A stretch of DNA of 64,000 nucleotides. Source: JANNBN01 sp031430595 (GTDB lineage: Bacteria > Actinomycetota > Acidimicrobiia > Acidimicrobiales > JANYDT01). The position numbers were made by a program, and so were the translations under genes. Below, piece by piece: positions 7,413 through 16,473 of the stretch. The notes beneath the pieces were generated by a model. It searched no databases. It saw nothing but the letters and a program-made list of their open reading frames with translations, and was not told where the DNA came from. The stretch lies in contig JANPBU010000061.1 of assembly GCA_031430595.1 (NCBI GenBank), positions 1 through 64,000 on the forward strand, in the 5' to 3' direction. Within the stretch, counting starts at the first letter, position 1. Every line of letters starts with the position of its first letter.

Positions 7413-10067
7413 ATGTCTGATCGATCCGACACCAAACGGCCCAATTTGGCAAGGGACCTACCGGACGACTTTTTGACGTTCAGCCCACGAGCAGTTCCGC
7501 GGCGAGCGGCACCTCACTCGCAGGTCTCTCGACGGTCGACAGCAACGGGAACGGCTACGGCGACTCGTCCGTCACAGCCGCGCCATCCCAATAAAGCCGT
7601 CCACAGAACTGCGACCGTTGGGCGATCAAATCAACGAGCACGGCAACGATCAACGCAGCCAAGATCAACGATGCCAAAATCGACGCAGCAACCATTAGGG
7701 TCACATCGTTCTTCGGTTGACCCACGGTTCGTTGTCGTCGACGGTGGTCAGTACCGCTCTTCTTCCCGGTCGGGCCAAAAACGTGCACGGTTGCCGTTGT
7801 CTGGCCGCAAGCCTGGACGGTACTTGAACGGAGACCCCAATCTTCATGGTCGTCGATTGTTTGGTGCGGCCCTGGTTGTCGGAATCATCTTTGCTCTGCT
7901 ACTTGCAAATACGGTCAAGCTTCAATTCAGTGCTGACGATTCGGCTCGACTGTCGCGATCTGACCGGCAGATCTTGCCAGCTCTTCGAGGCGAATTTCTT
8001 GATCGCAACGGGCTCCCGCTAGCCATTAACGACACTGTGTCCGACATCTTTATTGACTCTCGAACGGTCACCAAAGGTCGCAGTCAATGGTCCCTGAAAG
8101 ACCAAGCTTCTGTGGCGCTGAAACTTAAGAAGCTCGCCGATCTCTTGGGTTTGTCTTCGGCGTTGCTCGAAGAAAAGTTGGCGAGTGACAGCTACTGGAC
8201 AAAACTTGCATCGAAGGTTGATCCGGCTACGGCGAAACAAATTAAGGAACTCAAACTAGGTGTGGTTACGGTTGTTGACCTGCCGAAGCGCGTATACCCA
8301 GACGGCGACATGATGCGAGGCATCATTGGGCGAGTCTCCGACTCTTACCACGCCGAACCCGACAAGACCCGATGGGCGGGCCTCGCGGGCCAAAGTGGTT
8401 TAGAACGACTTCTTGATGCCCGGCTTGAGGGTCGCCCCGGTTACCTAACAACCGAACGCGGACCTGCAAATCGAGAAATTCCAACCGATGAACGCAAGCT
8501 GATTCCGGCTACGCCCGGTACGTCATTCGAACTAGCGATTGATCGGTCGTTTCAATACCAAGTCGACAAAATCCTGATGGAGAACGTTGTCAAGACCGGA
8601 GCTATCGGTGGATACATCGGTGTGATGGATGTTGCGACTGGTGACATTCTCGCCCAGTCAGCCATTCACACCGCTAAAGACGGCACGTTGAAAAGTGTTA
8701 CTTACAACGCTGGCGTTATAGACACGTTTGAACCAGGGTCTCCGATGAAGGTCTTCACGATGGCGGCAGCACTTGATCGCAACATCATGTCAACCACCGA
8801 TACGATGAGTGTCGCCGACCGCTACACGATGTCATTCAAGAACGACAAAGACAAGACGTTCAAAGATGACAGCGCCCACGCAACGAAAGTGTGGACGATT
8901 GGTGACATTCTTACTAAATCTTCCAACGTCGGCACTATCAAAGTAGCTCGCAAAGTAGGCGAAGACGCCATCTACGACAACCTCAAATCATTCGGGTTTG
9001 GAAGTCGGACAGGTCTTGCCGACCCGAAAGCAGAATCTGTTGGCATCCTGCGGCCGGTGGCAAAATGGTCTGGTGTCGATATCGGCACGATTGCCATTGG
9101 GCAGGGCATTTCTGTAACGCCGGTGCAGTTGCTCAGCGGGCTCAATACCATTGCAGCTAACGGCGAGTATGTTTCGCCTCGCTTGGTTCGTGCCGAGGTT
9201 GCGCCGGATGGTACGCGTACAGAGTTGCCAGTAGCGAAGCGGCGAGTAATTTCGGTTGAAACTGCATCGTCATTGCGATCGATGATGGCGGAAGTGGTTC
9301 GTTCAGGTACAGGTTTTCGCGCAGCGGTGAAAGGCTTTGAAGTCGCCGGCAAAACCGGAACCGCCCAAAAGCCTGATCACGGCGTGTACCTAAAAGGTAA
9401 GTACGTGGCGAGTTTCGGTGGCTTTTTTCCGGCGAGTGCACCAAAGCTGACAATTGTTGTGGTGCTCGATGAACCGTACGATGAGTACGGCGGGTTAACT
9501 GCTGCACCTGTCTTTGCGCAGGTGGTTCGAGATGCCGCTCAGCGCTACCAGATTGCTCCCCGTTCACCGGGTGTGACAACTCTCGAACCTGTCGAAATGA
9601 CCGATCAGCAACTGGTGACTCCGGAACTTAAAGCAGTGAAAGATCCATCACGACAGGTAAGTGCGCCAACGAAGGTCAACCCATCAGTGACTGATGAAAC
9701 GTCCCCTGCCTCTACAACTGAATTGCGCTCAGCTAACAGTTCATTGCCTGGAACTACGGCAAAAGCAGGACCTGCTGAAACGATTGCTTCAACGCCAGTT
9801 GATTCGATCGCGCCAAGTACCAAGCAACCAACAGCGCCCGCAGCGAATTCGCGAGCACAGGAACCCGTAACTCAGACGCAAAAGCGCCCGGTAACTAAAA
9901 AGCTGCCGCCACGATCGACCCCTCCAACAACCCAATCCAACGCTTCACAAGCGCCCGGTTCTGTTGTTGGGGCCGTGACTGCTGGCGATTCGTCGACCCA
10001 GCCAACCCCACGCACCGATGCGCTCCCCGTGTCAGGAAAACCAATTACTGAGGTCGCAACGCCGTGA
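7413..10067 (+). CDS. ftsI: Septal peptidoglycan transpeptidase FtsI (PBP3-like)
   Basis: Class B penicillin-binding protein that cross-links septal peptidoglycan. A disordered basic N-terminus of about 145 residues leads into one membrane anchor (149-168), the dimerisation domain and the transpeptidase domain. The catalytic motifs are S443-P-M-K446 (in EPGSPMKVF), S503-S-N and K647-T-G. A Ser/Thr/Pro/Ala-rich tail of about 150 residues follows where many actinobacterial homologues end. The total of 884 residues is therefore well above the usual 550-650. Its stop overlaps murE as GTGA, consistent with translational coupling along the cluster. Confidence 0.95.
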   Translation: MSDRSDTKRPNLARDLPDDFLTFSPRAVPRRAAPHSQVSRRSTATGTATATRPSQPRHPNKAVHRTATVGRSNQRARQRSTQPRSTMPKSTQQPLGSHRSSVDPRFVVVDGGQYRSSSRSGQKRARLPLSGRKPGRYLNGDPNLHGRRLFGAALVVGIIFALLLANTVKLQFSADDSARLSRSDRQILPALRGEFLDRNGLPLAINDTVSDIFIDSRTVTKGRSQWSLKDQASVALKLKKLADLLGLSSALLEEKLASDSYWTKLASKVDPATAKQIKELKLGVVTVVDLPKRVYPDGDMMRGIIGRVSDSYHAEPDKTRWAGLAGQSGLERLLDARLEGRPGYLTTERGPANREIPTDERKLIPATPGTSFELAIDRSFQYQVDKILMENVVKTGAIGGYIGVMDVATGDILAQSAIHTAKDGTLKSVTYNAGVIDTFEPGSPMKVFTMAAALDRNIMSTTDTMSVADRYTMSFKNDKDKTFKDDSAHATKVWTIGDILTKSSNVGTIKVARKVGEDAIYDNLKSFGFGSRTGLADPKAESVGILRPVAKWSGVDIGTIAIGQGISVTPVQLLSGLNTIAANGEYVSPRLVRAEVAPDGTRTELPVAKRRVISVETASSLRSMMAEVVRSGTGFRAAVKGFEVAGKTGTAQKPDHGVYLKGKYVASFGGFFPASAPKLTIVVVLDEPYDEYGGLTAAPVFAQVVRDAAQRYQIAPRSPGVTTLEPVEMTDQQLVTPELKAVKDPSRQVSAPTKVNPSVTDETSPASTTELRSANSSLPGTTAKAGPAETIASTPVDSIAPSTKQPTAPAANSRAQEPVTQTQKRPVTKKLPPRSTPPTTQSNASQAPGSVVGAVTAGDSSTQPTPRTDALPVSGKPITEVATP

Positions 10068-11536
10068 CCACAATTGGGCGTCAGGTCGGCCTCACGGTTG
10101 GCGAGTTAGCGCAGGCTTTGGCGCGCAGACATTCACTTGGCCGCGGCCCCGATGCATTTTTCACCCCTTCCGAGAATTCGAACGACGTTGTTCTCTCGGC
10201 GACTCACGATTCGCGACTTGTTGAACCAGGAACACTCTTTTGCTGTGTGCCCGGAGAACGAACTAACGGCCACCAATTTGTTCAGCAAGCTGTTGACCGT
10301 GGAGCAGTTGCGCTGCTCGTTGACCACCCCGTAACTACACACCCGGCAGTGGCCCAATTTGTGGTGACCGATGTTCGAAGCTCGCTTGGTTATGTGGCAG
10401 CTGAGGTATTTCGAAACCCAACAGATTCCTTAACCATGGTGGGTATAACCGGTACAAACGGAAAGACCAGCACGGCGCACCTGCTCGGCGACATGCTCAA
10501 CGCGGCCGGTCACCGTACAGCAGTGATTGGTACGCTCACCCAAACCCGCACCACGCCAGAGGCCACCGATCTTCAGGCCTTACTTGCTGAACATGTTGCG
10601 TCTGGTGTTACGCATGTTGTGATGGAAGTCAGCTCGCATGCCCTGAGCTTGTCGAGGGTTGCGGGCATCACGTTTGATTTGGCTATCTTCACGAATCTCA
10701 CTCAAGACCACCTCGACTTCCACGAAACTATGGAAGCATACTTTCGGGCAAAAGCAGCACTATTCACCCCTGAGATGGCGAAGCGGGCGATTGTAAATCT
10801 CGATGACCCCTACGGCCGACTGCTCAGAGACGCTCGAACCATCCCAACTGATGGTTACAGCATCAAGGATGTAACCGAACTGCAGGTCGGCATGCCGAAC
10901 CGTTTTGTGTGGCACGAGATGAGCGCTGTTTTAGCCCTCGGCGGGTTGTTCAGCGTTTCGAACGCGCTAGCTGCTGCAAGCGCTGCAACTGTATTGGGTG
11001 TCTCCGATGAAACAATCGTCGAATCATGGTTAAGGGCACACGTACCGGGTCGATTCGAAGCGGTAGTTGTCGGCCAAACCATGACGGTTATCGTTGACTA
11101 CGCACACACTCCAGACGGCCTCGCCCGTGTACTTGAATCGGCCCGCATAATGGTCGATAGTCGCTACGACGCGAAACTGCGGGTCGTCTTTGGGTGCGGC
11201 GGAGATCGTGATCGCGACAAGCGTCCGCTGATGGGCGAAATCGCCTCCCGATTAGCCGATTCCGCTGTGCTGACGTCTGACAACCCGCGGAGCGAGCCGC
11301 CAGAAACAATCATTGCGGATGTGCTTGCTGGCGTTTCCCAGACGACGACAATCAGTGTTGAGTCTGATCGGCGTTTGGCTATTCGTTCTGTCCTGGTTGC
11401 GAGCGGCCCTGACGATGTGATCGTCATTGCGGGGAAGGGCCACGAACAGGGTCAAGAAACCAACGGTGTGATCGTCGCATTCGACGACCGGGTCGTGGTC
11501 AGTGAAGAGTTACGCGCGCTTGGGTTGGCACCATGA
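10064..11536 (+). CDS. murE: UDP-MurNAc-tripeptide synthetase MurE
   Basis: Adds the third amino acid to UDP-MurNAc-L-Ala-D-Glu with ATP in the cytoplasm. The 490-residue protein shows the ATP loop GITGTNGKTSTAHL, the carbamoylated-lysine region with FHETMEAYFRAKAALF, and CGGDRDRDKRPLMGEIA. The DNPRSEPP motif near residue 407 is the DNPR signature of enzymes specific for meso-diaminopimelate, so the wall is probably of the meso-DAP type. GTG 10064 overlaps ftsI by 4 bases and the stop overlaps murF by 4 bases. Confidence 0.96.
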   Translation: MTTIGRQVGLTVGELAQALARRHSLGRGPDAFFTPSENSNDVVLSATHDSRLVEPGTLFCCVPGERTNGHQFVQQAVDRGAVALLVDHPVTTHPAVAQFVVTDVRSSLGYVAAEVFRNPTDSLTMVGITGTNGKTSTAHLLGDMLNAAGHRTAVIGTLTQTRTTPEATDLQALLAEHVASGVTHVVMEVSSHALSLSRVAGITFDLAIFTNLTQDHLDFHETMEAYFRAKAALFTPEMAKRAIVNLDDPYGRLLRDARTIPTDGYSIKDVTELQVGMPNRFVWHEMSAVLALGGLFSVSNALAAASAATVLGVSDETIVESWLRAHVPGRFEAVVVGQTMTVIVDYAHTPDGLARVLESARIMVDSRYDAKLRVVFGCGGDRDRDKRPLMGEIASRLADSAVLTSDNPRSEPPETIIADVLAGVSQTTTISVESDRRLAIRSVLVASGPDDVIVIAGKGHEQGQETNGVIVAFDDRVVVSEELRALGLAP

Positions 11537-12894
11537 AACTTGATGTTGCGATGATTCGCTCAGCCGTTAATGCGCCTCCGTTGGTCGATGCGGAATCAGC
11601 TGTCGGTGTAATCGAGAGTGCGTACATTGATTCTCGAAGCTGCCAGCAGGGTTCGCTGTTTGTTGCGATCATTGCGGAACGAGACGGGCACAACTACATC
11701 GATGCAGCTCGTCAACTTGGGGCAGTAGCTTGGCTTACTCAGCACCCGGATTCTCGGGTCGGTGCAATTGTTGTTCCGGATACGCGGGCGGCTTTGGCTG
11801 CAATCGGCAGGCTTGTTCGCACTAAAATCGATTGCCCGGTCATCGGAATTACAGGTTCTTCCGGAAAAACATCAACCAAGGATCTACTGGCGGCGATCGT
11901 TCTCGATGCCGGGCCAAGCGGGTATAGCGAAAAGTCATTTAACAATGAGCTCGGCGTACCACTCACACTTATCAATTCGCCCGACAGCCCAGCTGCTGTT
12001 GTCATCGAAATGGGTGCTCGAGGAATCGGCCATATTGCCCTGCTGTGCGAAGTTGCCCATCCGAACGTAGGCGTGGTGACGAATGTGGGGACGGCCCACG
12101 GTGCCATGTATGACCGCCCAGACGGAATTTTGGTTGCAAAGGGAGAGCTTGTTGCGGCTTTGCCAGCCAATGGGGTAGCGGTTCTCAATTTTGACGACCC
12201 AAGCGCAAAAGTACACGGAGCCCTGACTTCTGCACGCGTACTGACATTCAGCGCGCCGATTATCGATGTGCCGGCTTCGCCACAGGCCGACGTCACCGTA
12301 AGAAACGTATCTATTGATCCCGAGCTACGAGCATCATTTGACTTGAACACACCTTGGGGGTCGACTCACATACGGCTTCGGGCAAGGGGTCGACACCAGG
12401 CGGCAAATGCCGCTGCTGCAGCTGCTGCGGCGTTGGCTAGTGGGTTCTCGCTAGAAAATGTGCAGGTCGGGCTTTCTACCGAATCGCTTTCTCCTTGGCG
12501 CATGGAAATGAAACGGGCCGACTCGGGGGCAGTCATACTCAATGATGCGTACAACGCGAATGATCAATCGATGGCGGCAGCGCTGCGGTCGTTAAAAGAC
12601 ATTCCGGCAAAACGCCGAATAGCGGTCCTTGGCACGATGGCTGAACTCGGAGGTGGGTCGCATAACGCTCATCGGGCGATGGTCACGCTGGCAGCAGATC
12701 TTGGCATCGATATTCTTGTCTCGGTACATGAGGAAATGTACGAAGGCGCACAACATCACGTTGACGATTTGGTTGAAGCTATGGACGTGCTCTCTCAATT
12801 ATCGCTTGGTCCGGGAGACGCGGTTCTTATCAAAGCGAGCAGGGTCGCCGGGCTCGAACGCCTGGCTTCTGATCTTCTCAGAGTTAAAAAATGA
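11533..12894 (+). CDS. murF: UDP-MurNAc-pentapeptide synthase MurF
   Basis: Joins D-Ala-D-Ala to the UDP-MurNAc-tripeptide. In 453 residues it has the N-terminal uridine-binding part (IDSRSCQQGSLFVAI), the Mur ligase ATP loop GITGSSGKTSTKDLL, NNELGVPLTLIN and NDAYNANDQSMAAAL, all typical of MurF. The product is the substrate of MraY, encoded next with an ATGA overlap. There is no fused MurD domain, which matters because murD is absent from the cluster. Confidence 0.96.
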   Translation: MKLDVAMIRSAVNAPPLVDAESAVGVIESAYIDSRSCQQGSLFVAIIAERDGHNYIDAARQLGAVAWLTQHPDSRVGAIVVPDTRAALAAIGRLVRTKIDCPVIGITGSSGKTSTKDLLAAIVLDAGPSGYSEKSFNNELGVPLTLINSPDSPAAVVIEMGARGIGHIALLCEVAHPNVGVVTNVGTAHGAMYDRPDGILVAKGELVAALPANGVAVLNFDDPSAKVHGALTSARVLTFSAPIIDVPASPQADVTVRNVSIDPELRASFDLNTPWGSTHIRLRARGRHQAANAAAAAAAALASGFSLENVQVGLSTESLSPWRMEMKRADSGAVILNDAYNANDQSMAAALRSLKDIPAKRRIAVLGTMAELGGGSHNAHRAMVTLAADLGIDILVSVHEEMYEGAQHHVDDLVEAMDVLSQLSLGPGDAVLIKASRVAGLERLASDLLRVKK

Positions 12895-13934
12895 TTAACC
12901 TTGCGTCCGCCGGTTTGATCGCTTTTTTAGTGGTACTGCTCGGAACCCCAGTCCTTATGAAATGGTTGGCATCAAAGGGAATCGGGCAACCGATTCGTGC
13001 CGAACTCAGCGCCGGGCAACAAAAGAAAAAGGGCACCCCGACCATGGGTGGAATCATGATTGTCGTAGGTGCACTTGTTGGTTACATCGCTCCGCACTGG
13101 CGAAGTGAACTGCCGTTTAGCTGGGGCGGCCTCTTAGTGGTTTGGGTGTTTGTCGGAGCCGGCGCTGTTGGCCTCTGTGACGACTGGATCAAGGTTCGCC
13201 GAAAGCGCAGCATGGGTTTGAACAAGCGCGCAAAAATAGCCGGACAACTTGTCGTGTCTGGAGTCTTCGCTGTAGGGGCTCTTAAGCGCACAGACCTTCA
13301 GCCAATCGTCGGTTTTGCCCGGATCAGCTCGCCAGGTTGGAAGATTCCGACGCTGGTGTTCATTGTGTTCATTATGGTGCTCGTTATTGGTTTTTCCAAT
13401 GCCGTAAACCTCACCGACGGCATGGATGGGCTAGCAGCTGGCACGTCGGTGTACGCATTCGGCGCATATACCGTGATGTGTTTTTGGATGTTTCGCAATC
13501 CGGCGATTTACCGAATCGATCAGGCCCTCGACCTAGCTGTTATTGCTGCAGCGATGCTTGGGGCTTGTCTCGGGTTTTGGTGGTGGAACGCTGCACCGGC
13601 CCGAATTTTCATGGGCGACGTCGGATCGTTGGCTATCGGTTCGGCTTTCGGAGCCATAGCTGTACTCACGTACACGCCGTTACTGCTGCCGATCATTGGG
13701 GGGTTGTTCGTGATTGAAACAGTCTCAGTTATCTTGCAGATAACCTCATTTCACCTGTTCAACAAGCGTCGCATTTTTAGAATGGCCCCAATCCATCACC
13801 ACTTTGAGTTGAAGGGCTGGCCGGAAACTACGGTCACCATTCGATTTTGGATCATTGCGATGATCCTTGTTTTCTTTGGTCTCGGCGCCTTTTTCGCCGA
13901 CTTTATTTCCCTTCCTTCCGGAGTCAAACGATGA
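12891..13934 (+). CDS. mraY: Phospho-MurNAc-pentapeptide translocase MraY
   Basis: Integral membrane enzyme that moves phospho-MurNAc-pentapeptide from UDP to undecaprenyl phosphate, giving lipid I. The 347 residues contain about ten hydrophobic segments. Motifs include KKGTPTMGGIMI, the Asp pair in GLCDDWIKV, NLTDGMDGLAAG, FMGDVGSLAIG and the histidine-rich loop MAPIHHHFEL, which together are diagnostic. The next gene on the strand is ftsW, again with an ATGA overlap. In most bacteria murD would stand between them. Confidence 0.97.
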   Translation: MINLASAGLIAFLVVLLGTPVLMKWLASKGIGQPIRAELSAGQQKKKGTPTMGGIMIVVGALVGYIAPHWRSELPFSWGGLLVVWVFVGAGAVGLCDDWIKVRRKRSMGLNKRAKIAGQLVVSGVFAVGALKRTDLQPIVGFARISSPGWKIPTLVFIVFIMVLVIGFSNAVNLTDGMDGLAAGTSVYAFGAYTVMCFWMFRNPAIYRIDQALDLAVIAAAMLGACLGFWWWNAAPARIFMGDVGSLAIGSAFGAIAVLTYTPLLLPIIGGLFVIETVSVILQITSFHLFNKRRIFRMAPIHHHFELKGWPETTVTIRFWIIAMILVFFGLGAFFADFISLPSGVKR

Positions 13935-15283
13935 GTTCCTTTGAAGAGGTCGTGTCGCTTCATGAGCAGCGGGTGCTACGCCGCCCCGCTGCGCCTCAGA
14001 CCATAACCAAGCGACCTCACGGCGTCACCGGTTACGAACGCCAGAGCGTCGGACGCCCACTTCGACCATCAGCGGTTGGCTCAAATGCCGTTCGAGCTAC
14101 CGATCGTGCCTGGCCGCGAGTCGCGATTAGTTTGATTGTTATCACGGCAGCTCTCACGGTTATTGGGCTGGTCTTCATTCTGTCCGCGTCGTCGGTTGAC
14201 TCGATCAGCCGCAATGGCAGTTACATGACAATTTTCGCGAAGCAGGTCTGGTGGGAAGTCTTGGGGTTCGCTGCGCTTTTTGTTGCCCAACGCTTCGGAA
14301 TTCGAACCGTGGAAAAGTGGTGGCCGTTGGCGTGGGTCTCGACAGTTGGCCTGCTTGTCGCCGTTAAAATTGGTGGCATTGAACGAAACGGTTCTCAACG
14401 ATGGATTTCGCTCGCCGGGTTCGAAATTCAGCCTTCTGAAATCGCAAAATTTGCAGTAGTCGTATCGTTGGCGCACGCACTTTCACTGCGGCGTAACGAC
14501 GCCGGAACAGTTGCTTCGCTCGGGCGACTCGCCTTGTTTTCGTTTCCGTTACTTGGACTTGTCGCATTTCAACCTGACCTCGGAACAAGTATTGTGCTTG
14601 CCGCAGCGGGCATCGCTGTTCTGCTCGCCGGAGGTTTGCGCTGGAAGTACCTTGGCCTCATTTTGGTTGGCGGCCTCGTGCTGGGTGGGTTGAGTATTGC
14701 GACCAACGACTACCAAAAGCAACGAGTACTGGCTTTTCACGATATATCTAGAGAATCTGCGTTTCAGGTTCGAGGTTCTATCGAGAGTATCCAGTCGGGG
14801 GGTCTCAGCGGTGTTGGCGTTGGCGCAGGACGGTCAAAGTATGGGTACATTCCAAACTCACACACTGACTTTATCTACTCAGTCATAACTGAGGAAATGG
14901 GTGTGCTCGGTGCGACCGCTGTGCTTGGTTTGTTCGCGGCGCTCGCTGTCGTAGGCACCGTTATTGCGTTACGTGCCCACGATGCGTTTAGCCGTTTAGT
15001 TGCTTTCGGGATTACCGCTTGGATTTCGATACAAGCACTCGGAAACGTTGCCGCGGTGACCGCTATGGCACCCGTGACCGGAATCCCGCTTCCCTTCGTG
15101 TCGCAAGGCGGAACCTCGTTCGTGACGCTGATGATCGCAACAGGAGTACTGCTTGATATTGCTCGGCGCGGTGTTGATCCAACACAGGCTGGCCGGGCTA
15201 CGCAGGCTGGACGCTCCACACAGGCTGGACGGGGAATGCAGGCTGGACGGGCTATGCAGTCAGCGGATAGCAAACGACAATGA
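13931..15283 (+). CDS. ftsW: Septal peptidoglycan glycosyltransferase FtsW
   Basis: SEDS-family polymerase that makes septal glycan strands with FtsI. The 450-residue protein has an N-terminal cytoplasmic part of about 60 residues and about ten membrane segments, with QRWISLAGFEIQPSEIAKF, FQPDLGTS, the NSHTDFIYSVITEEMG loop and PVTGIPLPFVSQGGTSF. It ends in a hydrophilic tail of four QAGRxx repeats encoded by an 18-bp tandem repeat. ATG 13931 overlaps mraY. A longer frame upstream would start inside mraY and is not needed. The stop overlaps murG. Confidence 0.96.
   Translation: MSSFEEVVSLHEQRVLRRPAAPQTITKRPHGVTGYERQSVGRPLRPSAVGSNAVRATDRAWPRVAISLIVITAALTVIGLVFILSASSVDSISRNGSYMTIFAKQVWWEVLGFAALFVAQRFGIRTVEKWWPLAWVSTVGLLVAVKIGGIERNGSQRWISLAGFEIQPSEIAKFAVVVSLAHALSLRRNDAGTVASLGRLALFSFPLLGLVAFQPDLGTSIVLAAAGIAVLLAGGLRWKYLGLILVGGLVLGGLSIATNDYQKQRVLAFHDISRESAFQVRGSIESIQSGGLSGVGVGAGRSKYGYIPNSHTDFIYSVITEEMGVLGATAVLGLFAALAVVGTVIALRAHDAFSRLVAFGITAWISIQALGNVAAVTAMAPVTGIPLPFVSQGGTSFVTLMIATGVLLDIARRGVDPTQAGRATQAGRSTQAGRGMQAGRAMQSADSKRQ
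15185..15256 (+). repeat. 18-bp tandem repeat, four copies, end of ftsW
   Basis: Four 18-bp units starting CAGGCTGG encode QAGRAT, QAGRST, QAGRGM and QAGRAM at the cytoplasmic tail of FtsW. Units differ at a few positions, so the array is older or more diverged than the one at the start of the window. The unit length keeps the frame whatever the copy number. Confidence 0.9.
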
Positions 15284-16473
15284 CTACTCGGGCGCGTTGG
15301 GCGGTGGTGGCCGGTGGAGGTACCGCTGGCCATGTGCTGCCGGCGTTGGCCCTCGGAGCTGAACTCGTAGCCAGAGGAGTTGACAAATGCCACATCCTCT
15401 TTGTGGGCAGTTCTCGTGGCCTTGAGGCCAGATTAGTTCCAGAGGCAGGCTTTCCGGCACTGTTGCTCGGCGGCCGCGGAATCGAGCGAAAGCTCAGCGT
15501 GCAGAATGTACGCTCACTTATTGGGCTTGTTGGCGCAGCAGCCGCAACGTTCACCGAATTTGTTCGCCGCAGACCTGCAATTGTGGCCAGCGTTGGCGGA
15601 TACGCATCGTCGCCAGCTGTGGTCGCAGCAGTTTTGTTGAGGGTGCCGCTAGTGGTAATTGAGCAAAATGCTCGGGCGGGTATCGCGAACCGCATAGCGT
15701 CGCGGTTTGCAACAACGTGTGCTGTCGCGTTCGATGGAACCGGTTTGCCGCGAGCAATACTCACCGGAAATCCGGTAAGGTCGAAACTGCTCGAGACGGC
15801 CAAGCTCGATCTGGATGAACGGCGCCAAAACGCCAAACGCGAGCTTGGAATCGATCACGATTGCGCAGTTGTAACGGTCTTCGGAGGCTCGCTTGGAGCC
15901 CGCCGAATCAACGATGCAGTGATCGAACTAGTTAGACTTTGGTCGAGTCGCAGTGACCTGTTCGTCTACCATATCTCTGGTGATCGTGACCACGATCAGG
16001 TTCGACGACGCATTGACGAGCTGCAACAAGAGCTCGGAAACGGCTTCACGCTGAAGTATCGTCTGGTGCCCTACGAAGATCGTATGGACACTGTGTACTC
16101 AGCGACCGATGTGTGCGTTTGTCGTGCCGGGGCTACGTCGATAGCTGACCTTGCAATAATGGGAATTCCGGCAGTTTTGATACCTCTACCAAGCGCAGCT
16201 GAAGATCATCAAACGATCAATGCTCAAGGGGTGGTTTCGAGCGGTGGCGCCATCTTAATTGCAGATTCAGCGCTTACCGGTGAGGTACTCAAGCAAACAC
16301 TTGTTTCGATTCTTGATGATGAAACCGTTCAACGATCAATGAAAGCCGGGCAACTCAAACGTGCTCGACCCCTCGCTGCTGCGGCGATCGTTGACATCCT
16401 TGTCGCTGAGGCAAGCAGACCCGCACCCGCGCATACCTTGAGTGATGGCAGCCCCAATGAACACAGCGCGTGA
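15280..16473 (+). CDS. murG: Lipid II synthase MurG (GlcNAc transferase)
   Basis: Membrane-associated glycosyltransferase that adds GlcNAc to lipid I to form lipid II. In 397 residues it shows the N-terminal GGGTAGHVLPALALG, VASVGGYASSPAVVAA, VVIEQNARAGIANR, FGGSLGARRIND and the C-terminal donor-site block CRAGATSIADLAIMGIPAVL followed by AAEDHQTINAQ. All are conserved in MurG. The ATG overlaps ftsW by 4 bases and the end overlaps murC. Confidence 0.97.
   Translation: MTTRARWAVVAGGGTAGHVLPALALGAELVARGVDKCHILFVGSSRGLEARLVPEAGFPALLLGGRGIERKLSVQNVRSLIGLVGAAAATFTEFVRRRPAIVASVGGYASSPAVVAAVLLRVPLVVIEQNARAGIANRIASRFATTCAVAFDGTGLPRAILTGNPVRSKLLETAKLDLDERRQNAKRELGIDHDCAVVTVFGGSLGARRINDAVIELVRLWSSRSDLFVYHISGDRDHDQVRRRIDELQQELGNGFTLKYRLVPYEDRMDTVYSATDVCVCRAGATSIADLAIMGIPAVLIPLPSAAEDHQTINAQGVVSSGGAILIADSALTGEVLKQTLVSILDDETVQRSMKAGQLKRARPLAAAAIVDILVAEASRPAPAHTLSDGSPNEHSA

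Noticed and set aside
15252..15836. 194-residue open frame opposite murG, and similar frames across the cluster
   Set aside because: Low-complexity reverse reading of murG; strand bias, operon structure and homology support murG.
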